A stretch of 64,000 nt of DNA from Siphonodentalium dalli (Eukaryota; Mollusca; Scaphopoda; Gadilida; Siphonodentaliidae). The notes beneath the pieces were generated by a model. It was not told where the DNA came from. It saw only the letters and a program-made list of their open reading frames with translations, and did not search any database. The DNA is taken from NCBI GenBank assembly GCA_032622095.1, contig CP136065.1, positions 92,447,343-92,511,342 on the forward strand. The letters are read 5' to 3'. This document shows, one piece after another, positions 30,597 to 41,495 of this stretch; the stretch's first letter is position 1; every line of letters starts with the position of its first letter. The position numbers and the translations under genes are program-made.

Positions 30597-30776
30597 AGGG
30601 AGCCTCCCATATATAAGATAATACATTGGCCTAACAATATTTAGCTTGGAATTGTAAGCCAGCGTATTCTCTTATATATGCTAGGCTCCCTATGGGAGAC
30701 TCGCAAATATAAGAGAATGTACTGGAACAGGGTCTTTAGTGCTGCACCAGCGTAGCTCCCGTCATAGAAGGGTTAA
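30597..30776. mobile_element. Family A palindromic transposon, left end missing
   Basis: Shows GGAGCCTCCCATATATAAGA, CCTAACAATATTTAGCTTGG, CGTATTCTCTTATATATGCT and the right end CATAGAAGGGTTAA. Confidence 0.78.
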
Positions 30777-30969
30777 CGGGTAGCCATACTACTTATACTG
30801 TTTAGACGTGCATTGGAGTTTGTGGAATTGAGGCACTTTGCAAAGATTTTTGTTGTTGCAATTTTAAAGAATATAATGGACTAAATTCAGTATAAAAACT
30901 GACACGTTAGTACCATTAACATGCTTTATGTCTACTGGAAGAATGTATATACATGTATATCAATCAACT

Positions 30970-31225
30970 AAGATTATTGAACATTTCGAGCACATCGACT
31001 GTGCTATTTCAGAGAACACAACCTTCTGAATTGCGCACAAATGTAAACATTTACTTCTTAGTTAGTAATAAATATGAGGCAATGATTCTATGAACAATAT
31101 TCACTGCATGTACATCGTTTATGACAATGACGCGGGTTTCTGCTTATTTGGTTACCAAATGTAGGAAAGATTATTTGCTACTCCGGTCTGGACACCCCGG
31201 TGGAGTGTTCCATATCAATTAAAAC
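30970..31225. mobile_element. Decayed family M element
   Basis: Inverted relative to 15933. Scattered matches include TTCACTGCATGTACATCGTT, CACCCCGGTGGAGTGTTCCA and ATCAATT at its right end. Confidence 0.55.
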
Positions 31226-31465
31226 CATAGTGCGAACTGCCACAGTGTTTTCCCAAAATGACAGACCAAATATATTATGTAGGTTGCATATATACTACTT
31301 GCACTGCATGCGATTGACATAAACAGGGGTGTCAGTCTGTCTCTGGATTTACATACTGCACTGTACATTGTTGTTCGTCGACATGGATGCGAAATCGTGA
31401 GGTAAATATCACTCACGGGACTTCGTTGTTGTGCATCTTGGTCTATTCCGTTTAACCCTCCCAAT

Positions 31466-32033
31466 TCAATTCAATTTATGAGATACTCTCATCGTATAAC
31501 AATACATATTGAGAAGAAATGTGTTATAGTGCATGCAATTCACAATGATATGTATGAATATATGAATATATTGGGGGTTAAACGGGATATTTGTGTATTC
31601 ATAAGAAATGTTGGCGTAATTTGGCAGCCATGTGTATAGATTTCGTCCGGGGGATGGGGGATTGGGGGGGGGGGGGTGTAACACGTTGTTAAGCCTCAGG
31701 AGTGGTTTATCTCACGCTGGGCCTTTTTGATAAATAGCTTTCGTACCGCTAGAGTTAAATAGTTCATGAAGTTTCATTACGTTAGGTCGACTGTAGTAGT
31801 ACGGTTTAATATATTTAAATCTCAGATCTCTTAACTGCGGGCAAATAAGAATGGTGTGGTATTCGTCTCCTAGCGCTTCCATACATAAGGTGCATTTCCT
31901 ATCAGAATACGGGGTATTTATCCATGAACCAGTTTCCACTGGCAATTTGTGGTTTCTAGTTCTGAATCTTAGGAGGGTCAATAAGGCGCTGTTGTCATCT
32001 ACGGATATATACTTCGGTCTACTGAGCTTCGTG
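31466..32033 (-). pseudogene. 5'-truncated non-LTR retrotransposon: C-terminal ORF end and 3' tail
   Basis: The minus-strand frame ending at 31712 reads ALLTLLRFRTRNHKLPVETG, then CTLCMEALGDEYHTILIC. The C-x2-C-x8-H-x4-C cluster preceded by an LRxxNHKLPxExGxW block is typical of the extreme C-terminus of LINE reverse-transcriptase proteins. The frame stays open upstream to about 32030, where a family A element has inserted and the remaining ORF is lost. The downstream text includes a G/C run and ends near repeated AATTC units at 31465-31480, like a LINE 3' UTR. It cannot make an active enzyme. Confidence 0.75.
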
Positions 32034-32034
32034 G

Positions 32035-32268
32035 AATTTTGCGAAAACCCTGTGCCAATGCATTCTCTTATATATGCGAGTCTCCCAGCATAAGGAGCCT
32101 CGCATATATAAGAGAATGCATTGGCCTAACAATATTTACCTTGACCTTGTAAACCAAGACATTCTCTTATATATGAGAGGCTCCCTATTGGAGGCTCGCA
32201 TATATAAGAGAATCCACTGGCATAGGACATTTAATGCTGTCCCAGCGCAGCTCCCGTCGTGAAAGGGT
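32035..32268. mobile_element. Family A palindromic transposon inserted in the LINE fragment
   Basis: Starts TTTTGCGAAAACCCTGTGCC, contains two CATTCTCTTATATATG hairpins and the centre CCTAACAATATTTACCTTGA, and ends CCGTCGTGAAAGGGTTAA. Confidence 0.88.
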
Positions 32269-32731
32269 TAAATCGCAAGCGGAAGCTATGATGTTTTGAC
32301 GATTAGATTATCTGGCTTCGACAAGGTACGTTGACACACGCACGCAGGTACTATCGAGTCGTCTCATCAATCAAGGGTTTGCTGGTGTTAAAAACTATAG
32401 GAGAGCGAACGATTTGGTGCCGTGAGCAAGTTTTCATTGGCATCGATTCAGATCGGAGCAGACAGAGTCCCGATAAAACGTAATTGGGGGAGGAAAAAGT
32501 AGAATGTCGGTCGAATTTTTCATTAAATGCACCCTGTGCGAGAATAGAAGGACATGCTAGCTAGATAAAGTATACGTGCTTCGTCCCTCGTAATCCGTTT
32601 GAAGTTTTCGACATTTAAAAGTTTCAAGGGTGGCCGGTGCTCTTTTCGACGTGGCATTCGCGACGCGACGCAAACGTGCAGATTATTTCCTTCATATTGA
32701 ACAAACATGCGAACTGGCCACATTGCAGTTA

Positions 32732-33210
32732 AAGGTACTCAATCCGATAAAACTCCTCTCAATTACTATTTCAATGGCTTCGGGGGTCAAAAATATTTGA
32801 TTCGAGTCGAGGAAGTCACCCATCAAAGCTCAGATTTGTTAGATATCGATTTTAGAAATCTATTATTTTTCATTATCGGGAATACTATCTGGCCCAGAAC
32901 TCAGTCAAAATTGCGTGTTAAAATTACCACTTGATTTTAGAGTTATCCATCCTTGTCTGTTTGAATAGATTTGGACTACACATCCAGAGCAGATTACGGC
33001 AGTTATTAGTACTCATCTCGAGTTAATAACAAATTTCAAAAATCAATATCTAATAACTCTGAGCTTTGTTTGATGGGTTCCTCGACTCGAATCAAATATT
33101 TTTTACCCCCAAAGCCAAAGAAATAGTAATATAGGACGCTCTGATCGGATTGTTGTTGTTGGAATCTGTTGAGATGGGGACCCTCTTTACGGATTGAATA
33201 CCTTTAAACA
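32732..33210. mobile_element. Two adjoining family F ends in opposite orientation
   Basis: The left half (TTAAAGGTACTCAATCCGAT, GGCTTCGGGGGTCAAAAATA) and right half (CTCGACTCGAATCAAATATT, ACCCCCAAAGCCAAAGAAAT, TTGAATACCTTTAA) mirror each other. The whole is a foldback version of family F. Confidence 0.78.
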
Positions 33211-33295
33211 ATTATAATTTTTCTCCTTTTCAATGTATGTTGTATTGGGTCTAATGCATGTGTGTTATGTAGAACATCTTTATATTTCTCACTCT

Positions 33296-33299
<4 letters not shown>

Positions 33300-33326
<27 letters not shown>

Positions 33327-33328
33327 TC
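33300..33328. repeat. (CT)n microsatellite
   Basis: A short C run followed by about a dozen CT units. Confidence 0.9.
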
Positions 33329-34107
33329 TGAGGTATAACATTTCTTCCCCCAGGAGGGGACTTTAAAGAAGTTATTATCAGCTTGTTGTCCAATCCTCTT
33401 TCTTCATCTTTTATGTGTATGGTGTTTATTACGCCCCATGGTTTATTGTGCCATTGTGATCTGGCCCTGTCAATGAAACCTATGGGGATATATCGCAGAA
33501 CAACACATTTCGGGTTTCACGCGATGCGAGTTATTTGAGGAAATTGTAGAAGAGCGAAGAGTAATGTCCTATTCGCACACTATAACACATTTTAAGGTGA
33601 CATCCGATGTTTTTTCTGTGGATATTTTCCAAGATTATTTATATAATCAAGATATCATGTTTCATTTGCAGGAGATGTAATTTAATTTCGGTAAATATAC
33701 AACAAACTGTTTTATCCGCCAAATATTACAAATCAAAAAAGCGGAACAACGGTAAACAGGTAACGGAAACAACTTCGATACGAAAGGATTAATCACTAAT
33801 GTCTGACGATGCATATATGATACATATACCGTATAATAATATATAATAGTAAAATAGTAACATATATAATAAATGTATTGTATTTGCACTGTATTTTTAT
33901 GAACTGTTTTCTGTTTATATATTCGTTACTTTTGTTATTTTTGACGAATTACAATTTAAAAAAAAAATGGAGCTATGGGGTAACTTTGAATAATAACGTA
34001 TATTGCGTACCGGTTATACTTGTTGCAGGATGTATGTATTCGCGGATGTCTCAGTGTTGCAGTATGTAACCTTTATGATCGCGTTAATGGCTTTAGATAT
34101 TTAGGTG
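33329..34107. other. AT-rich sequence without recognised features
   Basis: No gene or shared repeat detected. Short open frames occur on both strands and look random. Confidence 0.4.
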
Positions 34108-34357
34108 TAACTAAGGCTGAATTGGTCATTGTCGCATGGTTTCGAGCAAAAATACACCCAGGATCTCTTAAACGTACAAAAAGACACACAGGATGTCCCA
34201 AACGTGCTAATCTAAATTCCCGTTGTTTGGTATAGACTTTGATATCCTGGGTATCTTTTTGCACGTTTGGGACACCCTGGGTGTCTTTTTGCACATTTGA
34301 GAGATCCTGGGTGTCTTTTTGCTCGAAACCATGCGACAATGACCAATTCAGCGTAAC
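34108..34357. mobile_element. Foldback element (family Q)
   Basis: Left arm GTAACTAAGGCTGAATTGGT, then CATTGTCGCATGGTTTCGAG, is mirrored by CTCGAAACCATGCGACAATG and ACCAATTCAGCGTAAC. Internal text repeats CCTGGGTGTCTTTTTGC three times with spacing near 34 bp, so a small tandem array lies in the right arm. Confidence 0.85.
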
Positions 34358-35679
34358 TAATGGCTGGGCCACTCTTGAAGATTTTATTGCGGGAACACAA
34401 TGAATAATATAACAGCTAGCATTGCTGATGAAGTATATCTCAGTTGGAATGTAGACTAAAGGTCGTTTTGCGAAGTATCGGGTGTGTATTTAATCCGATT
34501 AGTATAGTTATATGGTTCACATTTAGAGGATTTCTAGTGTGGTGAATGAGAAACCTGCAGTGATAAGCCGTAGTTGTAATAATGTGAAGGATTAGTTGTT
34601 TTAACGGATGTTGTATTATAATTTATATATATGCCTAATAATATGATCTTGAGGGCGTTACCATTTCTGACTATGGTTTTCTTGTATTATACTAGAAATA
34701 CCCGGTGTTGACCGTGCATGTTAAAAATACTTTAATGGGGATATTTGATGGGTATAGAGAGTACTGTTTCTCTAAGTAGTTAGTGTCCTCGGAAAAAAAC
34801 AACAACATCGGATGACTATTATTATTAGCAGGTTAGTCCTGGTTGTCCGAATCATAACTTTAGTTACGCTATAAACAAACATCGCAGTTTGTTTGAATTG
34901 TCCGGATGATACTTTGAGTAATATTCAACATAATGTATTGATATTTTATATGTAGATCACCTTTGAGAAGACACATGTCAATGTCATCGTCTGGCTCGAA
35001 CGGCACCACTATATATAATACTCCTCATACCATGGAGATGATTATATACAAATTTGGTGGAAATCGGTGACAAATAATGTCATCGATTTTGTTGTCGCTC
35101 CCTTTTTCTGCCCATGACTCCGACAGAGTTATTTTAGAAATGTTTAACCCTGTGCCGTTATCTTCCTCGTAAAAAAATACTCTTGTTATATTTCTCTAGC
35201 GGACAGACATTCGTAACTATAGATATATATAGATGTTTGCGGGTCAAAAGACGTTTGATTTCTAATAAAATATTGTTTACCCTCGTGTATCACTGGGATG
35301 TATGTATGTAACTGATTACGCACTTATAAATATATGTGTAGTAAAGTAATGTTTTGTGTGATATCTGTAAAACTGTAATTTAGTTGCACACGACTGTGTC
35401 GTCACAACCTACTCATTTGTTTCACAATATACATGTAAGCCCATTAACTATGCGATAGGAGTATGCACATGTTATACGTACTATATCTTTATACAACTGG
35501 TGTACCTTTTCCAAGTCGAATCAGAACTGAATCTCTGGGTAACTGTATTTGAGCCATTATCACAATCACACGAATAGTTGTTCGCAAAATGTGATAATTA
35601 TTACCCAAAAAGAAGAATGGTTGGACATTCTAAATGATATTCGCCCACCCGTGACTTCGATTCGGGTGGGGGTGTTCGA
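34358..35679. other. AT-rich sequence, mostly unrecognised
   Basis: 34620-34700 shares a small repeat with 7230-7320 and 11605-11690. At 34690-34700, CTAGAAATACCCGGTGT resembles a Helitron 3' end on the minus strand, but the unit cannot be followed. Confidence 0.35.
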
Positions 35680-36170
35680 ATTCACCGTATATTGTTCAAC
35701 GGATATCAAATGTTTAGTCAGTCTGATAAATATCCAGACTCCGTCTCATTACTTGCATCTAAGTTGATTGAAATGAAACACGGTCTAATTTTATTAGACT
35801 GCTCTTTGGTCTATACTAGTTATATATATATTTATTTCATATCTCCATTGCTGGAGAAGATATTATATACATAATATAATAAGAATAATGGCTTCGTATA
35901 CAACATGATGATGAGGAATAATACAGATTTTCTTCTTTGGAGTGGATGTCAAAGTATGAACACGATCGATCAGTTGGCACATAACACAGATAAAATAACC
36001 ATAATCAAGGTCTAGGTTCTTTGTTATGACATCGTGTGGATTCAAGCAGTCGCTTCCAAGGAGGAATGCGAGCAGTGAACAGTCATCACTCGAGTCCAAG
36101 CACATAAATGTAGCCCGTATTCAGCGTACATTGTTCAACGGATAGCAACTCTTTAGTCTGTACCAGAGAT
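35680..36170. repeat. Segment flanked by a diverged direct repeat
   Basis: 35685-35735 (ACCGTATATTGTTCAACGGA, TATC) and 36118-36165 (AGCGTACATTGTTCAACGGA, TAGC) are clearly related, in the same orientation about 430 bp apart. Between them a minus-strand frame (36105-35863) reads MCLDSSDDCSLLAFLLGSDC and onwards without a recognisable domain. Confidence 0.5.
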
Positions 36171-36176
36171 TCTCAC

Positions 36177-36444
36177 CCTGACGCGAACTTGTGTGCGGTA
36201 AACGATATCACTATGATCTGATGAATATTGTCGATACCTCAAAGTATCCCGACATCGACAGATATACTGCTGAAGTTGTTTTATGAGTACGATGTCTGGA
36301 AGATAACGGGGTCGAGTTTCTATCATTATTAATTCACTCACATTGGCGTTAATGGGCCGATTGAAATAAATCACCCGAGCTGTCAAAACTGCCATATCTG
36401 GAAGTTTCATCGTCCTCAACACGAAAGTGATACCATGTTTTGTA
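36177..36444 (-). CDS. Candidate internal exon, unrecognised protein
   Basis: A strong acceptor (TTTCTTTCTCTTCTCTAG) precedes an open frame of 89 codons starting TKHGITFVLRTMKLPDMAVL and continuing TARVIYFNRPINANVSE. It remains open to a donor-like GTGAGA after QVRVR; an earlier donor GTGAGT after NAN is also possible. The acceptor and length look right for an exon, but I do not recognise the protein and no partner exon could be joined. Alternative: transposon coding debris next to the direct repeat at 35680-36170. Confidence 0.3.
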
Positions 36445-36529
36445 CTAGAGAAGAGAAAGAAACACGATGGAAATGATCGATATCCACTGGAAACTTAGTC
36501 CACTTTTCCTTCGACTTTAAAGATCTTTA

Positions 36530-36579
36530 AAGGTACACAATCCGATTCGATGGTCCCCGTATCATCATTTTCCACCACC

Positions 36580-36619
<40 letters not shown>

Positions 36620-36830
36620 TTTCTTCAAAAGACGCTTTAGTCATCAGATCCGATAAATTACCAAAAAGTAATGCTAACCGCTTCGAAAGTCGATATCTGA
36701 TAACTCTGAGCTTTGATGGGTGGATTTATCGACTAGCATCACATATTTTACCCCCCCCCCCGCCCACCGAAGCCAAAGAAACAGTAATTTAGGAGCGTTA
36801 ATTCGGATTGTGCATCTTTAACTATAGCTT
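36530..36830. mobile_element. Family F short transposon, shortened copy with (AAC)n
   Basis: TTTAAAGGTACACAATCCGA at the left and CGGATTGTGCATCTTTAA at the right. An (ACA)n run at 36577-36620 replaces the short version in other copies, and a C run precedes GAAGCCAAAGAAAC. Confidence 0.85.
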
Positions 36831-37014
36831 GTGATATCGCTTGTTCTCGCATCTGGTTTACGTCGAATATTCGTTCCATTACTCTCCTATTCAGAGTTTA
36901 CGTCCAGTTACATATCAACACAGAAAGCTATGTATTTATCGGAAATAGTGATAGTTTACAGCTTTTGACGGTCACAATGGTGTTTTTCTATAATCAAGGT
37001 GTTATGTTACCATA

Positions 37015-37450
37015 CGTATAGGGTACGTTCGTACTCTGGCATTTTTTTCTGCAGGTATTTGCTCATAGAAATCCGCATTGTAGAATATGAACGGCAACAC
37101 ACATATAATAAAATGCTTATGTACGCACGCTAACGACATGCTAATTAAAATGTCGGTATAGTTCAACTTATAACGGTTGTACTAGCACACTGCCTTAACA
37201 TGCCTGTATGGTTAATTCTTTCGAGATAATTGCATGTTATTTACTGGGAAATTTCGATATAACCGCCATTGACGGAACTACATGGGTTTTACTTCTCATG
37301 TAGTTAGCTGTGGTACAGATGCATTTTAGAAGCCTTTTTACATTCGGTTTCTAGCTCATTGTAGCTTTCTATACCGAAATGCCTGAAAAATAATGCCTGG
37401 CAAATTTGCGTACCAATATATTGTGTTATGTTACTGTAACTAGAAGTTAC
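37015..37450. mobile_element. Decayed inverted-repeat element (family N)
   Basis: AGGGTACGTTCGTACTCTGG and later ACATTCGGTTTCTAGCTCAT with TTGTAGCTTTCTATACCG. The same two blocks occur, rearranged, at 47040-47400. Confidence 0.5.
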
Positions 37451-37639
37451 GTTTGTTTATGTTCGTAAAAGAGGAGTTCGCATTCTTAGTAATTAATGTA
37501 AACAATGCGATATCCATTGCATTTTCTCTGATTAAATTCCCGCTTGATTAGACAATTAATGTCGAGTTCAGAACAAATATATCTTCTACGATATAAACCG
37601 GTTACTGTGTTAATAGTCACATCAGAGATCTCTGGTTAC

Positions 37640-38125
37640 ATCTTATCAACGTCGTTGGTAAATTTTAAACGAGAGAGTCACTTGACTGAAACGGACCTTG
37701 GCTCATTCGAGCTTACAAATTTGCCTACGCAAGTTGAAGGAAATGTAAAAGATAGGGTTACAGATACACGAAATATATACCTGTCCGACTCAATATGCTC
37801 TGAAGAAATACTTGCCATGGTTACAGCCAGTTTACAGCTATTTTCAATTTTTCGCACATAGTTGAAACAAACGATTATAGCATATTTCGACTAAGACGGA
37901 ACGCTCTTTTTTGTTCCACGCCTTTCAAATGGATGTTTTTGTTTGGGACTCAAACAACGTGTTCAAACTTGTATTTGTTATGACTTCAGTGCGTCTTTCT
38001 GGGACATATAATCCTCGCAGAAAATAGTTCCTGTATGTATCTACATATTTCGATACCGCGGGCAATTTTCAAAAGCGAATATTATCAGTTGAATTCTGGA
38101 GCGCAAACCGCCATGTGACTTTAAC
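37640..38125. mobile_element. Family E short transposon
   Basis: Includes CTTGGCTCATTCGAGCTTAC, ACAGATACACGAAATATA and CTCAATATGCTCTGAAGAAA, a single GTGCGTCTTTCTGGGACAT, and ends GGAGCGCAAACCGCCATGTG followed by ACTTTAA. Confidence 0.8.
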
Positions 38126-38467
38126 CTTAGTTCGGTCTGAACGTTCCAACCGTTGAAAGTATTGACCATGCAAGGTTCGGATTTGTATGCTGTTTTGTCG
38201 CCACTTCCCCCTGTGGAAGTCGCATTCCAGCGGGCAGTAACTTTTCTAGACAGCCGTAAGTTGTTGCTGACTGCGAGCTTAACGATCTGTGTGAAGATGC
38301 CACGCTGCTACGGGATTGTGCACCTCGAGAGGGATTCGGCCAATGATCACACGATATCACACACAGTTAATTGTGCAGAACGATTGCAAATGGACGATTC
38401 GTGTTGTTGAATAATGTGGCGATAATAAATTATGTTTTCGTGGTCGCACACCGACGTCTATGTCAAT

Positions 38468-38560
38468 CAACCCTTCATGACTGGAGATTCTTGAAATTTT
38501 GCGAAAACCCTGTGCCAATGCATTCTCTTATTTATGCGAGTTTCCCATAGGGACTTTCCC
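38468..38560. mobile_element. Family A transposon, left fragment
   Basis: AACCCTTCATGACTGGAGAT through CCCTGTGCCAATGCATTCTC, breaking off after TTTCCCATAGGGAC, just before the minisatellite at 38570. Confidence 0.85.
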
Positions 38561-38569
38561 TCTTCTTCA

Positions 38570-38895
38570 TCAAAATACCAGTTTTAGCTAACCGGGTAAC
38601 AAAATACCAGTCGTTTTTAGCTAACCAGGGTAAAAAAAAATACCAGATTCAGCTAACATGGGTAACAAAATACCAATTTAGCTAACATGGGTAACGCAAT
38701 ACTAATTTTAGCTAACCAGGGTAACAAAATGCCAGATTCAGCCAACATGAGTAACAAAATACCAATTTGAGCTAACATGGGTAACAATGTACCAGTTTTA
38801 GCCTACCCGGGAAACAAAATACCAATTTTAGCTAACATGGGTGACAAAATACCAATGTTAGCTAACCTGTGTAACAAAATACCAATTGTGCACAC
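38570..38895. repeat. About 28-bp minisatellite, about a dozen diverged copies
   Basis: The unit is close to AAAATACCAATTTTAGCTAA followed by CATGGGTAAC. Copies vary in both halves. An in-frame ORF through part of the array (MGNNVPVLAYPGNKIPI) is a by-product. Confidence 0.92.
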
Positions 38896-39089
38896 CGGTG
38901 TAACTTCGTACACAAAGCCATTGATAACGAATAACTCAAACTTTTCAGACAACAAAGGTTTATAAGATTCACAGAAGAGTTCAAAACACAGATAATGCAA
39001 TTTCACTGCATTTGATGAGGCGGAGTGGACATGGATACACGTCCGAATACATTCGAATACTGTCTGTTCTCATGACAATAAGCTCATAG

Positions 39090-39340
39090 TCGCATACTGA
39101 ACTTATTTTAAAAAACTAAAACAAATAAGCCCATATCGGCATTTTTGGAAACAAAAAAATACGCTCTATATGAACCTAAATCGACTTACCAGATGAACGC
39201 TCTTTATAATGTGTTTTCATTGTGGCCCGCGCCATTAGTCCACCATGGGCTCATTTCAGAATCAAATAAGTCCAATATGAACAATTGTGAACAATATTTA
39301 TGTCCAATATGAACTTACTTGTTGTTTAATTCTTTCAACT
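39090..39340. mobile_element. Short dispersed element (family I)
   Basis: ATAAGCCCATATCGGCATTT, TAAATCGACTTACCAG and ATGGGCTCATTTCAGAATCA match 46010-46165 in the same order. It ends just upstream of the noggin-like exon. Confidence 0.65.
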
Positions 39341-39410
39341 GACCCCACTACTGACCCCGACTATATTTTATTGGTTATTGGTATATTTTATCATAACACA
39401 CATATCTACT

Positions 39411-39417
39411 TGCAGGT
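39411..39417 (+). promoter_or_regulatory. Probable 3' splice site of the noggin-like coding exon
   Basis: ATCTACTTGCAG before GTCAAATGC, about 32 bases ahead of the chosen ATG. The upstream frame MVYFIITHISTCRSNA would then be intron, which explains why it lacks signal-peptide character. The partner exon is not identified. Confidence 0.55.
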
Positions 39418-39449
39418 CAAATGCAGCCGAACACTTAACAGGCGAGAAA

Positions 39450-40253
39450 ATGTTGATCACGTGGTTTGTGATTCTCGTGTTGGTTAGACATGGTGGAACA
39501 TCTTGGTCTATTTCAAACAACATACCATTCCCTCTTAAATCTGTATCGGAAACTGACATCAGTTCAGAGCAGTCACAGATTCCACGTTTGAGCATACGTG
39601 ACCACATACCAACATACATAAGGCGAGTATACTCTCCGAAAAAGAAACACATGAAAGCGAAGAAGCTTGTGAAAATTCTGGGTAACCACTATGATAGTGA
39701 CTGGATGTCGGTGGACAAACCGGAAATACTAGAAGAAATTCCAAACGACGAACTCTCGCAGTCGAGACTTCGCCGGGAACTGGATAATCTGAATATTAAC
39801 TTAACCACGTCAGCTGGAGCACCTCTTGATGTACACGAGGAAGTGTTCGATTCTATCAAAGAGTGGTTGCTTGAAAAATCTACATGTCCAGTTCATTTCT
39901 TTTGGGAGGATTTGGGTGGCATGTTCTGGCCGCGTTGGATTAAGAAAGGCAGATGTGTTGTGAACAAGCCCTGCTCGTGGCCGAACGGGATGCATTGTGT
40001 TCCCGCAGAAAACCGCATTATATACATTTTGCGTTGGCAATGTCGCAATAGACGAAAGTACTATAAACGTGGTCGAAAACACGATAAAAACAGGAGTAGA
40101 AGAAATATTCTGAAATCAGGAGACAGGGAGCAAGACGAGAAAGACAAACCCAAAGACAAGAAAAAGAGAAGAAAGCGAAACATGAGACTTCTGCGCTGTC
40201 GTTGGATTCGGATTCCGTTCCCTGTTCTGGATCACTGTTTTTGTTCTTGTTAA
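39450..40253 (+). CDS. Noggin-family secreted BMP antagonist (noggin-like)
   Basis: Predicted product of 267 residues. Residues 1 to about 19 form a hydrophobic signal peptide. Residues 73-92 (LVKILGNHYDSDWMSVDKPE) match the conserved N-terminal block of noggins. The cysteine-knot domain starts at Cys146 (CPVHFFWEDLGGMFWPRW) and ends FPVLDHCFCSC. Nine cysteines (146, 169, 175, 183, 198, 250, 263, 265, 267) match the noggin complement. Noggins bind BMP ligands outside the cell and block receptor contact. Unusually, 51 residues, mostly Lys/Arg/Asp, separate Cys198 from Cys250 where vertebrate noggin has about seven. Planarian noggin-like genes are reported to carry a 50-60 residue insertion in this domain, so I place it in that class. 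Asn117 lies in a glycosylation motif (NLT). This ATG is chosen because it begins the signal peptide and an acceptor (TTGCAG) lies upstream at 39416, implying a 5' UTR intron. Confidence 0.93.
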   Translation: MLITWFVILVLVRHGGTSWSISNNIPFPLKSVSETDISSEQSQIPRLSIRDHIPTYIRRVYSPKKKHMKAKKLVKILGNHYDSDWMSVDKPEILEEIPNDELSQSRLRRELDNLNINLTTSAGAPLDVHEEVFDSIKEWLLEKSTCPVHFFWEDLGGMFWPRWIKKGRCVVNKPCSWPNGMHCVPAENRIIYILRWQCRNRRKYYKRGRKHDKNRSRRNILKSGDREQDEKDKPKDKKKRRKRNMRLLRCRWIRIPFPVLDHCFCSC

Positions 40254-40702
40254 CACTGTGACCACGTGACCCGTGTCAGGCATATGACTGTTCTTTGTAG
40301 TATACTGCTCTTGAAGCTGGAGGAATGAAGCATATCTTTCCGAAGATCAGCAGCGATTCTTATCGAAAAAATAACACTTACATAGTGTTTTAGTCTACTA
40401 TATAGTAATATGCCCCAATACCGTACTTGTACATGTAGACTGCAGCTGATCTTAGTAATATCTTAATTTTTCAGATATAATTTAATTTCCAAACCATATG
40501 TACGCATCCTCGAATACTTGATATCAAGCTTATCTGAGATGAAAGCGTTGATGTTTGTTAATTTGAATCACCATAGTGCATAATGTGCACGTAGAAAATT
40601 GTACACGGATGTGCCAATCGAATGAGGTTATAAAGCGGATGCACATATTATGCAATGTATGCTTGGTATGAGAGTAGCAATCATATTCTAGAAGCTGCAT
40701 GT
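40254..40702. other. 3' flank of the noggin-like gene
   Basis: Expected to hold the 3' UTR. I see no clear AATAAA within the first 400 bases, so the poly(A) site is undetermined. Confidence 0.35.
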
Positions 40703-40797
40703 GATTGATTGAGTGGGATTCGAACCGCAACCCGTGCCGGGGAGCGCGCCCTGCAACTCAAAGTCCGACGTCAATACCACCGAAGCTACAAAAAAAA
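40703..40797 (-). mobile_element. tRNA-derived SINE head
   Basis: On the minus strand: GTAGCTTCGGTGGTATTGAC (A box-like) and, about 45 bases on, GCGGTTCGAATCCCACTC (B box). A run of T residues precedes it. The interior is too long and the ends do not pair as an acceptor stem, so it is not a functional tRNA gene. Confidence 0.55.
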
Positions 40798-41254
40798 AAA
40801 GGATGCTCAAAAGGCCGCTGTATTCCGACGTCTTATTTAGGACACTATATGCCTAATTTTAGGTCCCAATGTGTTAGGTATAAACCAAAAATGTGCATTG
40901 TCACAAAAACACGTGCAGCTTATAAAAATCGGCTCCTTGTGTATAATATAAATGTAGTCCAGGTATTTTAACAGGACAACGCTCAGCAGGTCTCGGAGAC
41001 AAGTACATATAACATGCAGCTGTGCCAACCTACCATAATCAAATTCTTTTTCAATTCAATTCATTTACTCAGAATCAAGCTAGATGTAAATTAATATTTT
41101 CCAAATAAGTACACCTAGTTTGCTGGAGGTTGTCATGGAGATCATACAATAAGAATGGTTGTCGCTGAAGTTGGTAAACATTTATTTACCAAAATAATTT
41201 GGTGATGGGATTTGATTACAAGTGTATAGCCACTTAGATTGACCTCTCCCGCTT

Positions 41255-41495
41255 AAACATTCTATACTAAATGGATTCTCCCAGACAGTTAAAAGGTGTA
41301 CATTGGAATGTTCTATTATTCATTTGGAGGGATATTAAGGTTGCAGAAGCAGACGACATATCAATACAAGTGAGAAGGAGCCCTATTTATTGAGGAAGAT
41401 GTTTTGATAATAAGTTCAACAAACGTATGGTTATCTGAACTTTTCCTATGGGATAACTACTCATCAATGATGCTTTAGTATAGAAAGGGTTAAGT
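41255..41495. mobile_element. Family D short transposon, inverted copy
   Basis: Starts TTAAACATTCTATACTAAAT, has TATTCATTTGGAGGGATAT and AATAAGTTCAACAAACG, and ends TTTAGTATAGAAAGGGTTAA. Confidence 0.82.

Noticed and set aside
38153-38410. Open frames on both strands next to a family E element
   Set aside because: Slightly higher GC is the only support; neither product is recognisable and the plus frame starts at the element border.
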